A stretch of DNA of 64,000 bases. Source: an uncultured Coriobacteriaceae bacterium. GTDB lineage: Bacteria; Actinomycetota; Coriobacteriia; Coriobacteriales; UMGS124. The notes below the pieces were generated by a model that did not search any database, was not told where the DNA came from, and saw nothing but the letters and a program-made list of their open reading frames with translations. Below, in pieces: positions 1 to 7,875 of this stretch (within the stretch, counting starts at the first letter, position 1; the number at the start of each line of letters is the position of its first letter). A program made the translations under genes and the position numbers. The stretch lies in assembly GCA_900539345.1 (NCBI GenBank), contig UQBS01000008.1:1-64000 (forward strand). Reading direction: 5' to 3'.

Positions 1-266
1 ACTCCGTGCTCGGGGCAGCTAACCCTGGGCAGCGCGTACTCGAGGAAGACCTTGGTGGTGCCGAAATCGAGGGAGCGCCATCTGCGCGGCCCCGTGGGCG
101 GCATGTCGTAGACAGGGCGCCTCTGCCCGCACTTGAAGCAGCGGCACAGCTGCGATTTGCGTGGCCTGACGGCGATGACGAGAGATCCATCGGCGTCGAT
201 TCTCGCGGATTCTACGACGACGAGGGCTATGTTGAGCAGTTTTTTGAGTAGACTTGACAGCGACAT
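1..266 (-). CDS. ISL3-family transposase, N-terminal part (cut by window edge)
   Basis: The reading frame starts at the ATG at 266 behind an AGGAAAGG ribosome site and stays open to base 1, giving 88 residues of a longer protein. A zinc-ribbon-like pattern is visible (C41, C43 and C46 in LCRCFKCGQR, then C84 in RVSCPEHG). It is followed by RRWRSLDFGTTKVFLEYALP, the layout of the N-terminal zinc finger of ISL3 transposases. The DDE catalytic domain lies outside the window, so intactness cannot be judged. I could not identify the terminal inverted repeat in the roughly 280 bases between this gene and the next. Confidence 0.85.
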   Translation of the reverse strand, partial: MSLSSLLKKLLNIALVVVESARIDADGSLVIAVRPRKSQLCRCFKCGQRRPVYDMPPTGPRRWRSLDFGTTKVFLEYALPRVSCPEHG

Positions 267-546
267 GGGGGCCTTTCCTCGCGGTGGTCTTTTTTGGCGA
301 AAAAACCTTAACCGAGGAACCCCATGTCATCCTGCATTTCTATCGATTATTCACCCACACAAAGTGGCGAAGAGCCTAATAATTATTACGATTAGAATTG
401 CTGGAAAAGAATGGCAACGAGTCCGCGGCAAAGCCAAATCGACCATTCGCCCCTGGCCAGAGCATCGAAGCAGACAGTAATCTCTCTAACAAACGAGCCG
501 GTCAAGGTCGAAGAGGCCTATGACTGAGGAGCGCCGAGGCACTCAT

Positions 547-1581
547 CTACATCGACCCCAGAAGCGGCTGGTCAAAGGCAAAAAGCATGGCGTTGAGCTT
601 GTAGATATCGTAACAATTTCTATTGATGAAATACATCACGATGACGTCGAACTTGCTCGACGCAGAGAGCGCAAGGCCCGCCCGCGAAAGCAAGTCTTGT
701 GTTTGATCAAGGTCGAGCTCGAGCGCCACGGCGAAGGCGACGGCGGTCTGCTTGGTGGGGCGGTAGTTGTGGTCATGCCGGACTTTCGAGAACAGCTGGC
801 GCGAGATGTTCGCGCGCTTGTACACGTCGGCGTCGGCAAGGCCGCGCGCGTCGATGAGCTGCAGGAGCGTCTCGGAGAAAGAAGCGTCGAGGCTCTCAAG
901 TAGCCCGGCGATTTCATCCTCGCTCACCGCACCTGCGGCATGAGGCGCATACAGCCCGTCTGCCGCCGGTTCGGCCTCGCACACAGGCATAGAACGCCGG
1001 AGGTCGAGCATGGCCCGGCGCGGTGCGGCCGCGACGTACGCGTCGTCGATGAGGGCTTCCACCTCGTCGTATGCCTCAAGGCTCGCCGCAAACGCCGCGC
1101 GGTCAAACACCACGAGGGAGACGTCCATCTCGGTGCCGTTGACCTGCGCCACGTCACGCGCAAGGAAGGCTCGCACCTCCGAGCAGGCGACCTCGAACGC
1201 GGCAGCCGGTGGATACCCAAACAGGCCGGCCGAAAGGAGCGGCAGGGCGACGCTTGTCGCGCCCAGGCTCGCCGCCAGCTCCAACGCACTGCAATAGGCA
1301 CTGCGAAGAAGCGTCTCCTCGCCATGGCGACCGTCGACCCAACGCGGGCCCACCGCATGGACGACCCAGCGGGCATCGAGGCCAAACGCCGGCGTTGAGA
1401 CAGCGTGGCCCGTCGGGCAGGGAGCCACGGCAGCGCACGCGGCCGCAAGCGCCTCAGTACCCGCAGCCTTAAAGATGGCCCCGCACACACCGCCACCAGC
1501 AAGCAGTCTCTCGTTTGCCGCGTTTACGATGACGTCGGCCTTCATGTGTGCAATGTCGTTGCGAACGATGGAAAACGGCAT
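547..1581 (-). CDS. Macro-domain (ADP-ribose-binding) protein with C-terminal HTH-like domain
   Basis: 344 residues. Residues 1-165 are a macro domain: ADVIVNAANE, the glycine-rich GGGVCGAIFKAAG loop, and LPLLSAGLFGYP near the second ADP-ribose contact. Macro domains bind ADP-ribose or remove it from proteins or nucleic acids. Residues 215-344 form a separate alpha-helical part (ADVYKRANISRQLFSKVRHD, then VAFAVALELDLDQTQDLLSRAG) that resembles an XRE-like helix-turn-helix. The protein is about twice the length of a bare macro domain. No signal peptide is seen, so it is cytoplasmic. It stands alone on its strand and no partner toxin or transferase is adjacent. The macro call is strong; the role of the C-terminal part is inferred. 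Confidence 0.85.
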   Translation of the reverse strand: MPFSIVRNDIAHMKADVIVNAANERLLAGGGVCGAIFKAAGTEALAAACAAVAPCPTGHAVSTPAFGLDARWVVHAVGPRWVDGRHGEETLLRSAYCSALELAASLGATSVALPLLSAGLFGYPPAAAFEVACSEVRAFLARDVAQVNGTEMDVSLVVFDRAAFAASLEAYDEVEALIDDAYVAAAPRRAMLDLRRSMPVCEAEPAADGLYAPHAAGAVSEDEIAGLLESLDASFSETLLQLIDARGLADADVYKRANISRQLFSKVRHDHNYRPTKQTAVAFAVALELDLDQTQDLLSRAGLALSASSKFDVIVMYFINRNCYDIYKLNAMLFAFDQPLLGSM

Positions 1582-1643
1582 GGCAGAGACACCCCTCTTC
1601 CTCAGCTTGCTGATGCGGTGAGTATACCGCGCAAGGGTCGAGG

Positions 1644-1684
1644 GAAGTGATGTGGGTCACGACAAGCGTGTCCCACATCACTTC
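1644..1684. repeat. 13-bp perfect inverted repeat
   Basis: Arms at 1644-1656 and 1672-1684 match perfectly (GAAGTGATGTGGG and its complement) around a 15-base spacer. It lies about 60 bases upstream of the macro-domain gene start. It has no T-run, so an operator or a cruciform is more likely than a terminator. Confidence 0.6.
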
Positions 1685-2253
1685 AAGCAGCCCACCCCTC
1701 TGGGTGGCACAAGAGACCTCGCGTGAAAATTTTCGATGTGACAAGGTGACGGAAATAGGCTGGAGATGCCGACGAAAAGCACAGTATCGACACTATGGCG
1801 GGCAAAAAGATTCGATATATAAGTATTTCTATACACGACTACAAGAGGGGATTCTACTTCGCAGGACCCATGCCTAGAGCCACACGGGGCCATGATAGAC
1901 AACACGGAAGACCATAGAAGACAACTCTCGGGATGACTCTCACTTGGACAGTTAAACGCCAATCAAACGTGCGCGTTCCATCCAACGGGGCCTCAAAGGA
2001 AACTGCCCAAGAGGGACTAGCAGCAAGAGGCATGCCCCCGCACAAACGCCTTTGCGCCCAGTCCCTCCGTTGGAAATCTCGCGCCGCAACCGTTGCAAGG
2101 CACTGCCCACAACGTGCCTCAGAGGAACGGTCCAAGCCTTCGTTGGACATGACGCAAAGCGGCGGCACGGCAGAATTGGGCGGGCCGACACAGCGTGAGC
2201 CGGAATGCCGCGCGGTCGCAAATGACCCTTGTGAGTTGAAACCAAGCAGAACC

Positions 2254-2295
2254 AAAAAGGGCGCCGGAGTCGCACCGCATGCGATTCCGGCGCCC
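2254..2295 (-). terminator. Intrinsic terminator of the flavodoxin gene
   Basis: A 15-bp stem with one G-U pair (2260-2274 with 2280-2294) is followed on the minus strand by CTTTTT. It lies 36 bases past the flavodoxin stop codon. Confidence 0.85.
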
Positions 2296-2330
2296 CTCGG
2301 CGGGCGTTCGTTTTGACTCAGCGGAGAGGC

Positions 2331-2816
2331 CTACAGACCCAACTCCTCGGCCCAAGCCCTGAGGGTCGCCTCGCTTGCATCGGCCTCGAAACGCTTCGAG
2401 CCGACCCACTCGGCGGCAGGCGCCAGGGGCTCCAGGACCTCTTGGCTCTTGCCCATGTCGCTTTCCCCCGACGTGGCGAAGAGGGCAATTTTCTTACCCG
2501 CAAGGTCCGCGCCCTCAACGAACGTGTCGACGATCGTAGGCGCCACGTACCACCAAATCGGGAAGCCGATGAAGACCTCGCCGTAGCCCGACAGGTCGGG
2601 AAGTTCGCCCGCGATGGCCGGGCGCGAGGACGGATCCTTCATCTCGAGAGTGCTGCGTGAGGTCTCGTCGCGCCAGTCAAGGTCCGCCTCGGTGTAGGGC
2701 ACCGCGGGGGCAATCTCGTACACGTCGGCACCTACCGCATGCGCGAGACGCTCCGCCAACGCCTTCGTGGTTCCGCCGTTTGCAGAGAAGTAAGCCACGA
2801 GCTTTTTGTCTGCCAT
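2331..2816 (-). CDS. Flavodoxin family protein
   Basis: 161 residues starting at MADKKLVAYFSANGGTTKAL. This ATG is preceded by GGAAGGAG at good spacing, so I prefer it to an in-frame ATG five codons upstream. FSANGGTTKALAERLA is the FMN phosphate-binding loop. FIGFPIWWYVAPTIVDTF and FATSGESDMGKS match the other flavin-contact loops of the flavodoxin_4 type. No export signal is present, so it is a cytoplasmic single-electron carrier or small flavin reductase. It is transcribed alone and has its own terminator. Partner enzymes cannot be told from context. Confidence 0.9.
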   Translation of the reverse strand: MADKKLVAYFSANGGTTKALAERLAHAVGADVYEIAPAVPYTEADLDWRDETSRSTLEMKDPSSRPAIAGELPDLSGYGEVFIGFPIWWYVAPTIVDTFVEGADLAGKKIALFATSGESDMGKSQEVLEPLAPAAEWVGSKRFEADASEATLRAWAEELGL

Positions 2817-3332
2817 GGAGACTCCTTCCATCCCGTACGCGCACCGGTAAGGCGCGCGATTTCATGACGCATCGTACCCTTTGGGGCTCAGCCTGACGCA
2901 AGAAAGATCCGCCATCGAAGAAAGTGATGTCTCAGATATATACGAACATTTGTTCTTAATCAGGCAAATATGGACCTTGCCAAAAATGGGTGAATAGACA
3001 GGTTTTGGCAAACGACGATGCGCAGCAATCCGCGGTGCGGCACGAAGGAAGAGTGCGAGCAATCACGAGAGAGGGATGTCTGAAGGAATCCGAAAGGGCG
3101 ATTTTGGACAGAATGAGCCACATTTGAGAGCCGATGCATGCCTCAGGGCATAGATTCGCAGTGCGAAATAATCTTTACTTGAGACTTTAGGGTTAGAGTT
3201 TTGCCCAAATATGGCTGCCGGTGGCGGCCGAGGTTGGACTCGCCCCTCCTTCACCAGGCGTACTCCGATTGAAATTTGCCTGAGTTCCGCGATCGTTAAT
3301 CAGCCCGTCCACGAGCATACCGTTTTCATCAA
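2817..3332. other. Intergenic region without a supported gene
   Basis: About 500 bases upstream of the flavodoxin gene. Two short minus-strand frames (2862-3062 and 3063-3254) have no ribosome site and unusual composition, and I do not call them genes. The stretch may be a non-coding repeat; comparison with the rest of the genome would show that. Confidence 0.45.
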
Positions 3333-3364
3333 TTGATGTGAGCGAAAGCGCATCATCACATCAA
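3333..3364. repeat. 9-bp inverted repeat at the edge of the repeat-rich island
   Basis: TTGATGTGA (3333-3341) and TCACATCAA (3356-3364) pair perfectly around 14 bases. It sits just outside the first array of ACGT-centred repeats. Confidence 0.55.
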
Positions 3365-3399
3365 GCATTTGCGGCATGTATGTCAGCAGCGCATTAAAG

Positions 3400-3610
3400 T
3401 ACCAGGTAAATAGCCACGTAAAAGACGTTTACGTCAATAACGTTCTGCTTTACGGCATCTCATACTGTCTGATTTTCGTCAGCCGTTGCCATAAAACAGT
3501 GGCAGTCATCGCGTTGACGTCAAAAACGAAAACTCTTTACGGGCCATAATTCCTACATAAACAGTACACGTAAAAGCGTTTACGAAAAGGCGTTTTTGAC
3601 GTGAGGTGTC
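3400..3610. repeat. Iteron-like array 1 (ACGT-centred repeats)
   Basis: AT-rich DNA with irregularly spaced variants of TTTACGTcAA and CACGTAAAA on both strands, for example CACGTAAAAGACGTTTACG near 3415 and ACACGTAAAAGCGTTTACG near 3567. By my count there are seven ACGT cores in about 210 bases. AGGTAAATAG is found here and again in the larger array at 7.0-7.7 kb. It lies upstream of the winged-helix gene that starts at 3884, as a binding site for its own product would. Confidence 0.6.
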
Positions 3611-3810
3611 GTAAGGCTTTCGCCAAACCAAAACAGCTTTGCGTTCATAAACGAAAACAGCCAGCTTGATCACGAGCACGGTGGCCTCATGAACAAACTG
3701 GCTGCTAGTACCTGCTATAATTCGTTGCGTCGTAGGTGTTACCAGCACCTGCGGCCTAGTCGCAAACTCCAACCAGCTGCGAGAACAACGCTATAGCACC
3801 CCTGCATGAT

Positions 3811-3882
3811 AGCACACGGAAGTGTGCTGTTGTGTTTTGCTGTGCTCCACGTGTATTCGCAGCCTCGAGAGAGGCTGTTTTT
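3811..3882 (+). promoter_or_regulatory. Two-hairpin leader, attenuator-like, ending at the start codon
   Basis: Hairpin 1 is AGCACAC-GGAA-GTGTGCT (3811-3828). Hairpin 2 is AGCCTC-GAGA-GAGGCT (3861-3876), followed by TTTTT (3878-3882) and then the ATG at 3884. A stem plus T-run directly before a start codon looks like a conditional terminator or a translation-blocking hairpin. Leaders of theta-plasmid initiator genes are often controlled this way. No promoter or antisense RNA was identified. Confidence 0.5.
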
Positions 3883-3883
3883 G

Positions 3884-5470
3884 ATGATTGAGGCTTTCGG
3901 TACAGAGGCATGGGAGGTGAGGTCAGCCGCCCTGTGTCTATCTCCAGTAGACCTTGAGGGTTTGGACAACGACCTCACGTCTTCCCGTGGCTCGGGGTAT
4001 CGCTACCTCAGTCTCAAGGCGCAGGCCCTTCTCGACGGGACGCGCTCCCCCAACCCCCATCCCCACTGCGGCCGCTGGGCCTTCGACATTGACGGCTTCG
4101 TCTTTGTCACCGCCATTCCCTATGACAGCACGACGCGTAAGCGCGGCGCCCTCGAAGCGCGCGAGATTCTTGATGCCACGCTTACGCGCGCGCTGGATCT
4201 CGCTCAGGCAAACGAGTGGAGCGCTCCGAATCACAGCCTTCTCGAGACTCGTAACGGCACGCGCCGTGATGCCACGCGGACGCCTGGCGCGGAGGCGAAG
4301 GTCTCCAATCCCACCGTTGACTCCAACACGCACGAGGCCCTCTCGGCTCACTCCCGCCACACCGTGACGGCGGCCGGGGTTTGCTCCCAGAGCAAGATCG
4401 ACGCATCCTCGCGACGCGATGCAGCACCCACGGCAACGGGTCGCACGGCTGCCGGAAACTCCGATCGCTCCCCCATCGCCGGCAACCGCCAACCCGATGC
4501 GCGCGCTCTCGATGCGGTCCTCGACGCCGCCCACTACACGCGCCTCCCCCAGTGGGTGCTCTCGGGCGAGCTTGCCCTCACCGTCTCGGAGCGCATCCTT
4601 CTCGCCGACGCACTGGACGTCATGGGATCGGGCTCCTCCCTTTCTTACAAAGCCGATCGCGCCCGCATCTACGCGCGCACCGGTCTCAAGGCATCCACCG
4701 CCACGGCGGCCCTCAGGGGCCTTTGCGCAAAGCATCTTCTGCTCCCTGTCGCCGGAGCCCGCGGCCGCTTCACGGTGGCCTGGACCGAGCTCGCCGCGTT
4801 CGCCAGGCAGAGCAAGGAAGGCGCCCGCGCAACGGGCTCGGCGCTCACCGAGGCCGACGTGAGGCGCCGTCTCAGCGACACCAACCGAAGCCTGGCGCTG
4901 CCCGTGTGGGCAGTGCAGCTGTGCGGCGCAACCGAGGCTGCGCTCGTCTTGGCGAAAGCTTGGGCCGTCGGCCACGGTGGCGGCGACGGGTGCCTCTGGG
5001 CCGCCGGCACGACGCTCTCCACATGGCTCCCGGGCAACGAAAGGTCCCTCAGGAGAGCCCGCGCAAGCCTGGCCCAGGATGGCTTGGCACAAGCAACGGC
5101 GCAGTATAGTTACAGCCGTTTATACAATTACGGAATTGCCCGCAACAAGACAGTCGAGATCTGCGTGACCGCCCCCATGATTGCCCGCGCCCTTGTTGTG
5201 CGCAGCATCGACTTCGGAGCCGACCTCACCGCCATCGCGGCTTCCTTCTTCAACGACGATGTCTCCGTGCGCCGCGACGCAGCCACCTGGGATGCACAGC
5301 GCGCCTCCTGGACGTACATGCGCCGCATGCGTCGAGCCCTCGCCGCACTGGCCCTTCAGGGCTCCCCTGCGGCCCTGTACGCCCGCGTTATGGTGGACGC
5401 CGGCACGACATCACGCACGGCCGCGCCATGGCGCACAAGCCGCCTCAAGGCGCTCCCCCCGGCCGCGTAG
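3884..5470 (+). CDS. Double winged-helix protein, candidate replication initiator
   Basis: 528 residues from the ATG at 3884. An ATG at 3806 is also in frame, but it lacks a ribosome site and overlaps the leader hairpins. I do not recognise the family. Residues 1-115 contain YLSLKAQALLDG and a WAFDIDGFVFVTAIPYD strand-rich part. Residues 120-205 are a low-complexity, Thr/Ser/Ala-rich linker. Residues 232-300 look like a winged helix (SYKADRARIYARTGLKASTA, then LRGLCAKHLLLP). Residues 345-430 look like a second (AGTTLSTWLPGNERSLRRAR, then LAQDGLAQATAQ). Tandem winged helices next to repeat arrays resemble RepA/Rep_3-type initiators. The function is an inference from this layout; a regulator is the alternative. 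Confidence 0.6.
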   Translation: MIEAFGTEAWEVRSAALCLSPVDLEGLDNDLTSSRGSGYRYLSLKAQALLDGTRSPNPHPHCGRWAFDIDGFVFVTAIPYDSTTRKRGALEAREILDATLTRALDLAQANEWSAPNHSLLETRNGTRRDATRTPGAEAKVSNPTVDSNTHEALSAHSRHTVTAAGVCSQSKIDASSRRDAAPTATGRTAAGNSDRSPIAGNRQPDARALDAVLDAAHYTRLPQWVLSGELALTVSERILLADALDVMGSGSSLSYKADRARIYARTGLKASTATAALRGLCAKHLLLPVAGARGRFTVAWTELAAFARQSKEGARATGSALTEADVRRRLSDTNRSLALPVWAVQLCGATEAALVLAKAWAVGHGGGDGCLWAAGTTLSTWLPGNERSLRRARASLAQDGLAQATAQYSYSRLYNYGIARNKTVEICVTAPMIARALVVRSIDFGADLTAIAASFFNDDVSVRRDAATWDAQRASWTYMRRMRRALAALALQGSPAALYARVMVDAGTTSRTAAPWRTSRLKALPPAA

Positions 5471-6330
5471 AACAAGACGCCTCCCCAACAAACCAAGACA
5501 CAGTCCTGAGCCGGCAACCCCGGCGTCGGCGACGCATGCGTCGCAACCCCCTCGCACACACCGTCCAGTCCGCGTGGCAGCAAAGGGCTCGCTTTCGAGT
5601 GGGCCATCACTCGTGAACCAACCATCAAAACAAGCAAATGACCGCAGAGGAAGAAAAGAGCGCGGACCCCAAAGGCAAATACATACCGCTTGATGTGACA
5701 GATACGTACCGCAGGTTCAAAGACCGCGCACAAATAGAGACCGCAATTCTCCTTAAGGTCTATCACTCCCCTATCTATGTTCCTTAAAAGAAAAGGCTTT
5801 TGAAAATGAAACGGGAACAACGGAATGCTGACTCAGAGGGTTGCACAGAGGAAGATGGATCATGGAAGAACAAGGCCAACTACGGTCAGCCAGTGCTTGG
5901 ATCACGGCACAAGCAATTGCTAACGCAGCATGGTCCTAGTAAGGGGCCATGTGACCAGGAAGTCTCTCAGCGTTTCTCGATGCGCTCTATGAGTGGTGCG
6001 GACAAGCAACACGCTCTATCAAGTTGACTACATCAATCGTTGTTTTCATTCTGAACAGCCCCCCATGGCCTCTGCAAGGCTGGGGGCGGAAGACTTCCTT
6101 GTAATTGAACCTTGCGCTCCCTATCCGCCTAGACGCAACACTTCTCGTCACGGGCTCTATGGGATGATCCCTCGTTTGAGAGGGCCTGTGGACGAGACTG
6201 CACAGACACAGTCTGATGGGAATGCAGTTGGTTGCGTAGCGCCAAACGAATGGATGTTGGCAATCCTGGTCGTACGATGCACTGCACGGGTGAACGGGCC
6301 CGAAGCATGGCTGAGAACGGAGCGCAAAGA
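5471..6330. other. Long intergenic region inside the replicon-like island
   Basis: About 860 bases with lower GC than the neighbours. It holds one possible 49-codon gene (5638-5787) and a G/C-rich hairpin near 6057-6091 (GCCCCC pairing with GGGGGC). Other frames are not convincing. A non-coding RNA is possible but I cannot point to one. Confidence 0.5.
5638..5787 (+). CDS. Possible small protein of unknown function (49 aa)
   Basis: The frame starts MTAEEEKSADPKGKYIPLDV and ends in HSPIYVP. Its composition (acidic start, then a basic and amphipathic YRRFKDRAQIETAILLKVY helix) is protein-like, unlike the overlapping frames. There is no clear ribosome site and no known family. It lies between the winged-helix and HTH/coiled-coil genes of the island. 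Weak call. Confidence 0.25.
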   Translation: MTAEEEKSADPKGKYIPLDVTDTYRRFKDRAQIETAILLKVYHSPIYVP

Positions 6331-6363
6331 AAAAGGCCGTCTTCCGGCTTGGAAGGACGGCCT
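6331..6363 (-). terminator. Intrinsic terminator of the HTH/coiled-coil gene
   Basis: GGCCGTC-TTCC pairs with GGAAGGACGGCC with one bulge, and the minus strand continues into TTTTTCTTT. It lies about 75 bases past the stop at 6437. Confidence 0.8.
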
Positions 6364-6436
6364 ACTGGGCAATCTAATGCATATATATGTGTATATGCAT
6401 GCCTTATGTGTGGGACTGAGGACAAGGTGTTCCTTG

Positions 6437-7012
6437 CTACTCTCCCGCCTCATCCTTTTTGGCGGGGGGCATAAAGAGCCTTCGCCAAAAAGGAACCTTG
6501 GGGGCGTTAAGCGCCTCTGTGGTGCGCTTGACGAGCTCGTCATAGCGGGCGCGCTCTGCCTCGACCTTGTCATCGAGCTTTTCGACGCGCTCCCCCAGTT
6601 CCCGCACCTGGTCGGTAAGCAGCTCAATCTTTTCGTCCTTGGCTTTGAGGAGCATCTCGTTCTTCTCGGCCTCTGCCTTCAGAACGCGGTCCATGAGCTG
6701 CTGCACGGTGTCTTGGATTGACTCTTTTTCCTGCTCAGAGGGCAATTTTGCACGTACGACACGCTTTTTGGGGACCTGCGAGACGGGATTGTCCTCCCCT
6801 GCTTCGCCCTCTGTGGCTGGCGCAACCTGCTTTACGAGGCCCTTTTTGGTGAGCTTGTCGGCGACTGCCTGCGTGAGCCAGTCGTCCATGATGGTTGTGC
6901 GGTTCTCCACGGTGCGATGGGACTTGTCCGGATCGAGTTCGTCGGCCACTTTGATAACCGTTGGCTTCGAGACACCCGTGGTTTTGACGATATCGCTGTA
7001 GGTGGCCTGCAC
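6437..7012 (-). CDS. HTH/coiled-coil DNA-binding protein, candidate partition or copy-control protein
   Basis: 191 residues from a GTG start preceded by GAAAGGA. Residues 1-30 (YSDIVKTTGVSKPTVIKVAD) form a helix-turn-helix. Residues 30-60 continue as a small globular part. Residues 95-165 are a heptad-like, charge-rich coiled coil. The tail is FWRRLF followed by a short basic segment. This is the plan of plasmid accessory proteins such as KfrA or the DUF536 proteins that accompany initiators, but the sequence is not close enough for me to name one. Its promoter region is the large ACGT-repeat array, so binding to those repeats is likely. No ParA-type ATPase is nearby. Confidence 0.6.
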   Translation of the reverse strand: MQATYSDIVKTTGVSKPTVIKVADELDPDKSHRTVENRTTIMDDWLTQAVADKLTKKGLVKQVAPATEGEAGEDNPVSQVPKKRVVRAKLPSEQEKESIQDTVQQLMDRVLKAEAEKNEMLLKAKDEKIELLTDQVRELGERVEKLDDKVEAERARYDELVKRTTEALNAPKVPFWRRLFMPPAKKDEAGE

Positions 7013-7045
7013 GGGATGGTCCTTTCGAAGTTTGGAACTCTTCCT

Positions 7046-7670
7046 TACGTAAAGCTAACGTTAATTGACGTGATTTTACAACTATATAAATCAGATGCAA
7101 GGCATATACCAGCATCTTTTCGAAACAGAAGGGCTTTCCTTAACGTGATTTTACGTATAAAAGCGTAAGTTTTCGTAAATTACGTCAATTACATTAATTC
7201 ACGTTAACTAACGTAAAGGACCATAAAGCACTTTCAAAGGACTTAGTTTACGTTAAATTGTCGTTTTCGTCAATATACGTTTATTTACGTTAAGCAGTTT
7301 ACGCGCACGCGAAAAGAGACCGAGATCTCTTGAAGATTCTGACAGGCGTTATTTACGCAACTTTCCGTTAAATGACGTTAAAATTTATGTTTACGTCAGT
7401 TATCGTTAAGTAACGTCAAGGCGCGTAAGCTAACGTAAAGTGGCGTTAAGTTATAAAAGCAGCAGGTAAATAGGCATATTTTGAACTAGTAAGATTGTAA
7501 GTAAGGGAGCAAACACGTAAATTGGAGCCTGGTGTCGTCAAACACGTAAACCTGTTTACGACAATTGGCAAAGGCTTTCAGGCGCGTATCGACCCCCGAG
7601 GAGCACTTGCCGAATAGTCATTCAGTAAAAAAGAACGTAAAGTCATACGTAAACAAACGTAAAGAGACTA
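7046..7670. repeat. Iteron-like array 2 (about 20 ACGT-centred repeats)
   Basis: A strongly AT-rich, gene-free 620 bases packed with variants of (T/A)ACGT(T/A/C)AA in both orientations, such as CTAACGTTAATTGACG near 7055, CACGTTAACTAACGTAAAG near 7200, TTTACGTTAA near 7248 and AACGTAAAG near 7634. I counted about 20 ACGT cores, many times chance. Spacing is irregular, which excludes CRISPR. It shares AGGTAAATAG with array 1. It could be a replication origin, a centromere-like site or an extended operator for the 6437-7012 gene. Confidence 0.65.
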
Positions 7671-7779
7671 CGACACAGTTTGAAACATCGCCGGAAGAAT
7701 CGCATTGAAGCCGTTGAGGGTAAAGGACGCGGCTGTGTGCCAAGCCCAGGCGGTCTTGGTACGGCAGCAAGCGATAGGG

Positions 7780-7833
7780 GAGGGGCGCTCTCACACGAAG
7801 CCCCTACTCGGCCTTCGTGTGAGAGCGCCCCTC
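7780..7833. repeat. 21-bp perfect hairpin downstream of the helicase gene
   Basis: Arms 7780-7800 and 7813-7833 are perfectly complementary around a 12-base loop. No T-run follows on either strand. It lies 43 bases past the helicase stop codon and at the edge of repeat array 2, so it may be a dispersed repeat or an RNA 3' end signal. Confidence 0.65.
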
Positions 7834-7875
7834 GTTGGTTGGACCCCAGAGAGGTCTCCCTCTCCCTGAAGCCCC

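Larger units (their letters stand above)
1582..2330. other. Intergenic region without a supported gene
   Basis: About 750 bases separate the macro-domain gene from the flavodoxin gene. Reading frames here have poor composition and no ribosome sites. The region holds a 13-bp inverted repeat near 1644 and the flavodoxin terminator near 2254. I see nothing else I can name. Confidence 0.6.

Noticed and set aside
2862..3254. Two short minus-strand frames that might be small genes
   Set aside because: No ribosome site and unusual composition; probably non-coding or a repeat.
5993..6721. A 242-codon frame on the plus strand
   Set aside because: It overlaps the HTH/coiled-coil gene and its terminator and has no domain or ribosome site.
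7046..7670. CRISPR array
   Set aside because: Repeats are short, vary, occur in both orientations and have irregular spacing; no cas gene is present.
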